DNA of 15,348 nt, from assembly GCA_015501055.1 (NCBI GenBank), contig JADNYV010000802.1, forward strand, positions 1 to 15,348, written 5' to 3'. Both the position numbers and the translations under genes were made by a program. The notes under the pieces are model-generated. The model was not told the origin of the DNA. It saw only the letters and a program-made list of their open reading frames with translations, and ran no database searches. How positions within the stretch are numbered: position 1 is the first letter of the stretch; every line of letters starts with the position of its first letter. Source of the DNA: Mucidula mucida (lineage: Eukaryota > Basidiomycota > Agaricomycetes > Agaricales > Physalacriaceae). Below are positions 8,351-15,348 of this stretch, one piece after another.

Positions 8351-8964
8351 TTATTCCTCGGGAATACATACATTGGTACAAGATATAAAGCTGATCGAGT
8401 CTGCCTAGGGGAGAATAGATATAAGGTCTGAAATGCTATATATTCTTTTGACACTTTTTGTGATGACACACCCCCGACTTCAATCTTGATATGGACAACC
8501 CCGACGCTGCGAAGACCACCCGCTCCTCGATCTCTGCAGCTCGAGGCAACTCCAGTTGCCTCACCTGAGTCGTCTCTGCCGAGAAGAAGCTGACCACTCG
8601 CGAGTTGGTGTCTGGCGTCCCAACTTCCCTAGTATCTAGATGGACAACCGACTGAAACTACTGAAATGTCAGTCCAGATGCACCTTACGTCCAGTCAGCG
8701 TGTTCCAACGTATAGCGAGTTCCTGAAGTGCAACGTTGAACATTCAACATGATTCCTAGCGCAATCACTCAAGGTTCAAGAGGTACAATAAAGTAAGATA
8801 TACCCAATTATCCCAAAGATGTTCAAAGATACAACAAACGAGTCTACATATAGTAAATGTACATGTACAGTGGTAACATTGCAAGAGGAGTGAAATAATT
8901 TATGGTTAGCGTTCATATACAGCAGGTAAGATCATCACAAAGCAAAGCGCGGCGTTAGTCGAAA
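8351..8964. other. Intergenic stretch with hairpin and palindrome, no gene seen
   Basis: No ORF with recognisable protein pattern. Contains a perfect 9-bp inverted repeat with a 2-nt spacer (8543-8551 and 8554-8562) and a perfect 12-bp palindrome (TGTACATGTACA, 8858-8869). An AATAAA on the plus strand (near 8787) is in the wrong direction for the PLP enzyme gene on the minus strand. A 27-codon frame starting ATG at about 8491 is too short to call. Confidence 0.4.
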
Positions 8965-10728
8965 TCATGGTGAGGACTTTTTCTCCGCTTCGACAGCGTC
9001 TTTTAGGAGTGTCTGCTTGACCTCGATACAGAGGGCAGTCAAGGCAGAGCCGAGTTTTTCAAAGTCGGAAAGCTGTTCGCACGAAATGAGTACGTTAAAC
9101 CGAGATAGAGAAATATATAAAGTACTCACGTCGTTGAACACCTGCGAACTACACCGCACCCACCACGCATTGTTGTGGTAGAATGTAACCGCAAACACGT
9201 TATACTCCCTCAGCAAGCTGATCTCCAAGAAATCGTTCACCTCCGTCTTCTTCTCATTCGGCACATTCGTCGGCAGCGGCAGTTTGACATTGCTCTGCGG
9301 ACACGAACCATTATTAGCCCTCGCATATACACACAAAGCCATGCGAAACCGCACCATATTCAGCGTCAATTCCGAATCCGGTGTCTCGTCCATCACCCGC
9401 GTCTGCAGAATCTCTGCAAGGCGCTTGCTCCCCTGGATAGACAGATTTCGACAGTACGCATTGATCTTCTCCTCGCCCCCAAGCCAGGCGCGGAACTCGA
9501 GCGACGTGGGGATGCACAGATAGGACGAAAAGTCGATGGCACCGGGCCCTGCGACATCGGATCAGACTCAGAGTAATCACTAGTTATGGAAGACCTACAC
9601 TCGTGCTGCATCACAAAGTTGGGGGCCTCGGGGCCGCCGAGTCCGTCCCGCGGAGAGACGTAGTGCGTAGACGTGGGTATTGAAGTCTTGATCAGGTGCT
9701 GATTCCTACAGGATGTCAGAACTCTTTCTCCGTGGAATCTTGGAAACAATGTACCGGAAGGGGACATATAGAACAGCAGACCCGCGGCGCGAGTAGAGCC
9801 ACTTGTGGCAGTTCTGCGAATGAATGAGTTATCTCCTCGCGGAAGAAGAGAGGGGAAAAAGCTTACGGATATCCAAAAATCGGGCCTGACTTCTGAGAGA
9901 TTGATACCAGTTTCCTGTCCGAGGGCGTGGGCACCGTCTATGAGCGACATAACGCCCTCTTCGCGGCAAATCGCGACCATCTCCTTCCACGGCATATAGG
10001 AAGCCGGGTTAGCCACAATGGCGTCGATGACGGCTACTATCTTTGCCTTGGTGGCGTATGGCTGTTCCTTGACGGAGCTCATATTGTTCTTGAGTGCCTT
10101 GATGTGTGCGCGGAATGCTTCTAGTATTGCGGCATGTGTAGTCGGGAAGGTCAGTTTGAAGGTGGAAAGCATGGGGTATGGACGAATGTCGGAAACGTAG
10201 TGTAGTACTCGGCTAGTCGAACGCCAGGTAGTGGTTGCTACGGGTTGTTTAATGAGTATGCCGCATAGGTAGACAATGTAAACGGGTACGCACTCTGGAT
10301 GATTATATCGTTTGCATTCCATTCCAGGTTGCGCATGATCGTGTTGATCGCGGCCGTGGCATTGGAGACAAACACGCATTCGTCCGTGTGAGCACCCACA
10401 AGCTGCGCAATACGTTCGCGGGAATCAACAAGCAGCGGCTTGAAGCTGAAGCGATGATAGCGGTCCGGGTTCGCCTCCACCTTGTTCGTCAGCTCATTGC
10501 AGAAGCGCTGCACTGGCCGCGGGACTGCGCCAAACGAGCCTGGGGATCCCCAGCAGGTGAGCACCACCGTTGCCCAACTCCAGATTTCTGTTTCTCACCG
10601 TTGTTCAGGTTGACATAACCAGGCTCCAGGGAAAAGTACTTGAGCATGGCATGGCCAAAGTCGGGTGCTGGGTGGGTGCTGTCGTAGAACCCAGCGCGGT
10701 AGTCCATCGACCAGGATTTGTGCACCAT
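8965..10728 (-). CDS. PLP-dependent class V aminotransferase family enzyme (isopenicillin N epimerase / Egt2-like), 8 exons
   Basis: Fold-type I PLP enzyme, intact at 459 residues. Exons in gene order: 10728-10599, 10539-10294, 10237-9867, 9813-9755, 9705-9599, 9548-9355, 9294-9130, 9072-8965; introns are 49-60 bp and every junction keeps frame. Visible family features: FGHAMLKYF...YVNLNNGSFGAVP at the N-terminus, the cofactor-binding Asp and His in LIDGAHALGQ (D226, H229), and the Schiff-base lysine in SNCHKWLYSRRG (K253), followed by LIKTSIPTS and a C-terminal domain from about residue 300. Fungal homologues are usually annotated as isopenicillin N epimerase-like or as the hercynylcysteine sulfoxide lyase Egt2 of ergothioneine synthesis; the sequence alone does not settle substrate. 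Start: ATG 10728 gives the best family length; a downstream ATG (10707) and upstream in-frame ATGs are alternatives. It is convergent with the synthetase gene. Confidence 0.92.
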
Positions 10729-10791
10729 CTTGGAATGCGGACGAGGGGAAGCGAGGTAAAGTTGGGCGTCCGGGAATGAGCCCGGTTCTGA

Positions 10792-10797
10792 TATATA
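10792..10797 (-). promoter_or_regulatory. TATA box of the PLP enzyme gene
   Basis: Minus-strand TATATA lies 64-69 nt upstream of the ATG at 10728, a plausible position for a fungal TATA box with a short 5' leader. Confidence 0.4.
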
Positions 10798-10841
10798 CAT
10801 TACATATTCCACGCCCGGGCCATCAAGGGGCACCACACCCT

Positions 10842-10847
10842 CACGTG
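10842..10847. promoter_or_regulatory. E-box-like palindrome CACGTG
   Basis: A CACGTG core about 115 nt upstream of the PLP enzyme start, a typical site for fungal bHLH factors. A single six-base match can occur by chance. Confidence 0.25.
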
Positions 10848-11474
10848 CCGCCACACTTTTCCTCGGATTCCTTGGACTCCGCGTTTCTTCATGTTGCCGG
10901 CCCATCATTTCTGGCTTCAAGGAGTTATTTTCGGCCGCTCCCCAACATGGCCCCCCTCCGTCCAGGGGCCCGGTAAATCTGCCAATCCAAGTGGTATTTG
11001 GGTGGCAATAACAATTTCGGAATTCTCATCAAAAAATAGGTTTCTTCTTCGGCAGGTCGCAGGCTCCTCTTGGTGTGCCTATTTCCTTCTGCAGAGCCAA
11101 GCACGCGCCGCAATCAGACAGAACGTAAACCCTTAACGCCACATCACCCATCCGGGCCCGTTTGGTTCTTGAGAAACGAGGACACTCGGACCGGATACTC
11201 TAGACTTGGAATTCCTATTCTTCGCGGCGCGGAATCTGCCTTGTTTACATTAACTCAACTCTGGGCTTCGATGCATGAAATAATTCCGCATGTCGTCCTC
11301 CCCTGCTCCAATTTCACCGTGATTCGCTGAGAAGAGGACGTCCGTCGTCGGACCACTCAAATTCAACCTCCGCCCACACAGCAGTTTTTGTCCATAGTCC
11401 CCGGACCTATCACAGTTCTACCTCGCTTAGATCGTAGGCTTCGAACACAACGACATGAGCGTCCAGTAAACTAT
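10848..11474. other. Intergenic region upstream of the PLP enzyme gene
   Basis: About 630 bp of mixed composition with scattered short open frames on both strands but no recognisable protein motif or consistent splice structure. It probably includes the distal promoter of the PLP enzyme gene. Confidence 0.4.
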
Positions 11475-11723
11475 ATGCCTCGCTTACGCCGGTCATCAAA
11501 AGCTCGCCGCAAGCACGCCCTTGTTTCCAATCTACGAGGCAGTCGCTCTTGTCGGCCTCTCATGATTGCACCGTCTGCAACCACAGAAACACCGGTAAAC
11601 TTCATTTCCTCGTCCTCCTCGCATAAGAGTTCAAATGAAATCATAAAGGGTCAACTTGGTATTCTAGGTCCTGCACCTGTGACTTCAAACTCCAAAACCA
11701 AACCTCGTAGACTCGTTATATGA
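11475..11723 (+). CDS. Doubtful small basic ORF, 82 codons
   Basis: An ATG-initiated frame with an Arg/Lys-rich start (MPRLRRSSKARRKHAL), a Ser run in the middle (ISSSSSHKSS) and a basic end (KTKPRRLVI). The frame is open upstream to about 11388. An ATG at 11455 ends after four codons and would act as an upstream ORF. There is no family resemblance that I can name, and chance is a real possibility in GC-balanced DNA. Confidence 0.2.
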   Translation: MPRLRRSSKARRKHALVSNLRGSRSCRPLMIAPSATTETPVNFISSSSSHKSSNEIIKGQLGILGPAPVTSNSKTKPRRLVI

Positions 11724-12332
11724 CGTTCGCCATGGTCAAATAGCATGATTAAACTTTACGCCACCATCACACACGGAGACAAAAAGTTATACGCGGGACC
11801 GCTTGCGACCGACGAGGAATACGCTGTCCTATTGGTTCGCCGCAAAATAACAGAGATTCATTCCACCTGATTCCTACAGGCGGGCGGCTTTCAGAATCGT
11901 GTACACACTCATTCTTTCGCACGAGACTATGAAAGTTCCGTGAGGATCTCGGAATCGCTGACATACGACCCAAGGTAGGTTGTGAGATCTGTCTGCAGAT
12001 CATCTACGCGAGATAAAACGAATTCATTTATGCTCGACAATTTGAAAGCATTAATCTGAATCTGCCACGCGCATTTCAGAATTGGAGTAAGATCGTAACG
12101 ACGAGCTTAAAGCTCTGTGCGCCACCTGAGTCGCATGAGGTTACCTCTGCTCCAGTCCCCTGCCCAAATATATTGCAACAAGGCGAACAAGTCGCGTTGA
12201 TGACCGAGATGAGACGGGCACCAACATGAAGACAGATCACGACATTCCCTGGACCAAACCAATGATGACACGAACGAATGAATAACGTCGGGAACTCCTG
12301 GTGACGCTCTTTGATTACCGTGTAACACGCAT
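11724..12332. other. Intergenic region 3' of the DUF6535 gene
   Basis: No gene seen. The minus-strand part next to 12333 probably includes the 3' untranslated region of the DUF6535 gene. Open frames here on both strands lack protein-like pattern. Confidence 0.4.
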
Positions 12333-15200
12333 TCATGATGATGCTGCACCACACTGGCACAGATGTACCATAACATCCAAAAGCGCGAGCGTTTCAGCGC
12401 ACCCATCCTCACCAACGTTCCTCTCTGCGAAATCCCGAAACACCTTGATCACATTCCGCCACACGTCCTCTTCCGGGCGCACACGGCACAGCTTGACGAG
12501 CGCCGGCATCCAATGCCCGCTCACCTCAAAAACCCACCATCGCCGCTCGGCCACTACAGAAATAAGCGTGTCGAAGAACGCCGATTTGAAGATGAGGTCG
12601 AAATCCTGAGACGTGTCGAGGGCTTTCGCATTCGTCAACGATGCTGCCTCCAGCGTCGTCTGTGAAACACTGCCAATAAAGGCGCACAATCTGCGCAGAC
12701 TGTCGATCTGAAGTCGCCGCCCATCGACCAGACCGGCTTTAGTGGCGCGAAGAACCGCATTGATACCGTTGTTCTCTGCAAAAGCATTGGCTACCTTTAC
12801 TGAGCAAGAGGTCAATAGGATCTCGAGAAGCCGAATAGACCAGTGCATGATGTCTGGATGTGATGATATCTCCAAAGTCTCGCACAAGGTGGTCACAAAT
12901 ATGGGTCGCTGCTGTTCTGGGACGCGAAGAGGTGGGTATAACAGATGAAGCACGTCTGATAGTACAGCATCAGATACCAAACCCACCCCAACTCGCCCAT
13001 CTACATAGAGTTTAGAAAGGCTGGACCGCGCCACCTGCCGAAGTTGCTGAGGAAATCTTTCAGACTGAACCACGATCGACGCGGCTAAGCGACATAACTC
13101 GTGCGCTGTGATCTTCATCAACGCCTCCTGAACCACGAAGCGCTCGGGATTGTCCACAAGCACGGAGAGTGATTCCATCGCGAGCTCGCAGTAATCGGCC
13201 CTGCGCGACTCTTCATTCCGGTAGTCTACCAGATTCACCGGACCCCGAACAACGGCGTAAAGCGCGAGCGCGGCCGAACTGCGCAGGTTCGACATGGGCA
13301 GATCCCCGTCAGATTCAGAATCCTCAATAGTGTTGGTATAGCTCGCAGCCTGGTTTCCTCGATCACTGCGGCAGGCATCTCCCACAACACTAGGCATTCA
13401 ATAACGCTATCGAGCAGACAGCACTGAGTCGTACTTGACAGCTGGATCTCGCCTGCAGTGCATTTCGCGAGATAGGCTAGGAGCTCCCATTGAGAAACAT
13501 GTGATTCGAAAGATGAGAGTGCAACAGCACAGGACGCCACCGCCGCTGCATCAGGGAAGTCTCTTGTACAGTCCTGCAGGACCCAGAGAGGTTCAATTAG
13601 TTCAAGAGGCCATTGTTCCATCGTCCCCCGCGTCAAATTTATCCATGCGCGGCATACAGCTCTGCTCCGTCCGGATCCAGAATATGCCACTGGCAGATCG
13701 ACGTGGTGTCCTTGTAAAAGCAGCTTAGAAAGCTTGTTCAACCATCGATATCGTGTTTCGTCTCTGAGCACGTCCATGGCACAGAAGTCGCGTGGCAGTC
13801 CTGCAAGGCTCTGCAATGCCAGCCGAAACGACATCATCATCCGTCGATTTTCTGAGTAGCCAGATAAGGGCGGCTGCATCCAGGGATCCTCTGATAAGGC
13901 CTCCGCGGATTTGATTGTACGATGACTAGGGCCGTGGTTAAATACAAACATAGGACGAAAACACAGGATACGGAATACCTAGAGTTGCGAGCTCCGGCCA
14001 TTGGATCCTTCTCGCATGATAGAGTGTCTTCCGAGGGCGAACGTAGGTCTGTGCCACGCTCCAGGTCTTTCGGAGATACTCAGTGAGAGGATGATAGTAA
14101 GGACAATCCTTATAGAAAAAGGCAGCCAAAAGGACATGGAGTAGAACAGGTTCGCGACTGCCACGATCGTCCATGTCGCGAGCGTGATGAACAAGTCGGC
14201 TGGCCAGAGTAAGACGATTAAGCCAGCGAAGAAGAGGAGCAACGAGAAGTGGACGAGAATAGGTAGCATGTTGATGATGACGGGGATATGCCACGCGTGT
14301 AGTTGCATGTATCTGGACTGCCGTATGCGCGCCTTCTGACGGGCAGCACCGGATATGTGGGGTATGTAGCCTTGGATCCATTGTTTCGCGAGCATGGAGA
14401 TCAAAGCGGTTGATAAACTATAAGCCAAAGCAGCGAACCAGAGCCCATTGACCCAGTGGGTAGCCGGAGCCAAGGAAGACTGCGAAGATGGTGAAGATGT
14501 TCTTGACGCGGAATCGTTTTGAAAATCGGTGACGAGTTGGCTGAGAAGGGTATCGGTTTCGTCTGGAATCATCATTTGGTAAGTTTGGATGATGAAAGTG
14601 GTCAATACAGCCGAGAAGAGCCCAGTCTGAGGCCGAGTCAAGTGAATAAGAATGTCGACAAGAGCGCATGTCAGTGTACTCACAAACACCAGAAGAACGT
14701 CCATGCTACGATTCCAGCCTTCCATCATTCTGGCATCATGCTTTCTCGACTCCGCATTGTAGATGTGCCAGATACGAGTTTGAATCCAGTTCGTGTCCCC
14801 GCGGATCCTTTAGGTTGACGTAGTATTCCGCGTCATCTTTCGATGTGTGTACGGCTTTTCGAATGTAAATCTTCGGGTAAAATGATCTACTACGATTGGA
14901 CACACTTTCAGAGTTATGTCGCTCAGACCGAGAGTGAACGCGGCTCGGCGTGGCCGATGCAAATCTCTAGAACGATTCAGGAAGGAATTCTAGATGAAGG
15001 AGAAAACGGCGACTGACTGCAGCAAATCGACTAGGAGAATGCGCCCTACTTGGTATGGAGACCCTCTCGCCTTTCACATCAAGTGAGAAATGCCGATGAG
15101 GTCGTGCCCTCGACTGCGAGCGTGATTGGAAGCCATCGAGATGAGCGTGTTCAGCAAGTGATGATCGGGACTGCATCCTGACGTCCCTGACCAAGTGCAT
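12333..15200 (-). CDS. DUF6535-domain membrane protein with long helical C-terminus, four frameshifts
   Basis: Agaricomycete-specific family of unknown function. Inferred exons: 15200-15018, 14966-14684, 14626-13979 and 13900-12333 (introns 51, 57 and about 78 bp; the last acceptor is uncertain). Order of parts: Ser/Arg-rich disordered N-terminus; the DUF6535 core with RIWHIYNAE...HDARMMEGW, then LLVF joined across an intron to TGLFSAVLTTF; four hydrophobic segments, including WVNGLWFAALAYSLSTAL and LPILVHFSLLLFFAGLIVLLW; a CPYYHPL motif; then about 520 residues of helical, armadillo-like sequence (ALIWLLRKSTDDDVV, LQSLAGLPRDF). Total is about 890 residues. Four single-base slips are required: TTT 14779-14781 (extra base), A5 at 14116-14120 (missing base), CC 13823-13824 (extra) and CCCC 13304-13307 (missing). 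No in-frame stop interrupts it besides one spliced out. Either it is a recent pseudogene or the assembly has homopolymer errors. The gene may start upstream of 15200. Confidence 0.8.
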
Positions 15201-15348
15201 TGAGCTCGACAATCAGTGACTAGTGGATAAAGAATGGAACAGAGGCCCAAGAGGTCTTCTTCGTCTAACGTCGATTGATGCTTAACAATAGATGGCATCA
15301 TTACACCCATCATCTACTAAACAGCTACACTATTCATCAGTCTTCAGA

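Noticed and set aside
8491..8574. Short ATG frame that could be the start of a copia-type gag
   Set aside because: Only 27 codons, with no LTR pair, primer binding site or further coding sequence around it.
10489..10920. Longer first exon of the PLP enzyme starting at 10920
   Set aside because: The frame is open, but the additional N-terminal residues have no family pattern and would place the TATA box inside the coding region.
12301..12665. Plus-strand frames of about 100 codons at the end of the DUF6535 gene
   Set aside because: They are antisense to a long, protein-like minus-strand frame and show no motif.
1..15348. CRISPR arrays, tRNA or rRNA genes, bacterial operons
   Set aside because: No regularly spaced repeats, cloverleaf or rRNA-like sequence was found, and spliceosomal introns show a eukaryotic nuclear origin.

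Overview
The window is nuclear DNA of a filamentous basidiomycete, most likely an Agaricomycete (mushroom or wood-decay lineage). The evidence is the many very short introns (45-60 bp, GTRNGT donors), a Ty3/gypsy retroelement with an Agaricomycete-type gag, and a DUF6535 gene, a family expanded in these fungi. No bacterial, CRISPR, tRNA or rRNA feature was seen.

Layout. (1) 105-4813, minus strand: a decayed Ty3/gypsy LTR retrotransposon. Two 310-bp LTRs bound gag, an unassigned coding-like stretch, an integrase remnant with recognisable HHCC and DDE residues, and a third ORF of about 300 codons between integrase and the 3' LTR. No reverse transcriptase, RNase H or protease is detectable, so the element cannot move on its own. 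(2) 5125-7750, plus strand: a 13-exon acetoacetyl-CoA synthetase gene with all diagnostic ANL-superfamily motifs, interrupted by one single-base frameshift. The retroelement ends about 310 bp upstream of its start codon. (3) 7751-8964: about 1.2 kb holding at best one short spliced minus-strand ORF of unknown function. (4) 8965-10728, minus strand: an intact 8-exon PLP enzyme of the class V aminotransferase family (isopenicillin N epimerase / Egt2-like), with a TATA box upstream. (5) 10729-12332: promoter and intergenic DNA with one doubtful small ORF. (6) 12333-15200, minus strand: a large DUF6535 membrane protein gene with an Ser/Arg-rich N-terminus and a long helical C-terminal region; four single-base indels interrupt it, although no unexplained in-frame stop does.

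How the parts relate. The three host genes do not form an evident pathway or cluster. The synthetase and the PLP enzyme are convergent neighbours and the DUF6535 gene is tandem to the PLP enzyme. The most useful signals are: transition-only divergence between the two LTRs, partly at CpG, with matching C-to-T type stop codons inside the element; a third retroelement ORF better preserved than pol; and a cluster of homopolymer frameshifts in two host genes, which may be assembly errors rather than true decay. I did not find a convincing new multi-gene system. All functional calls come from motif recognition by eye; no database search was run.
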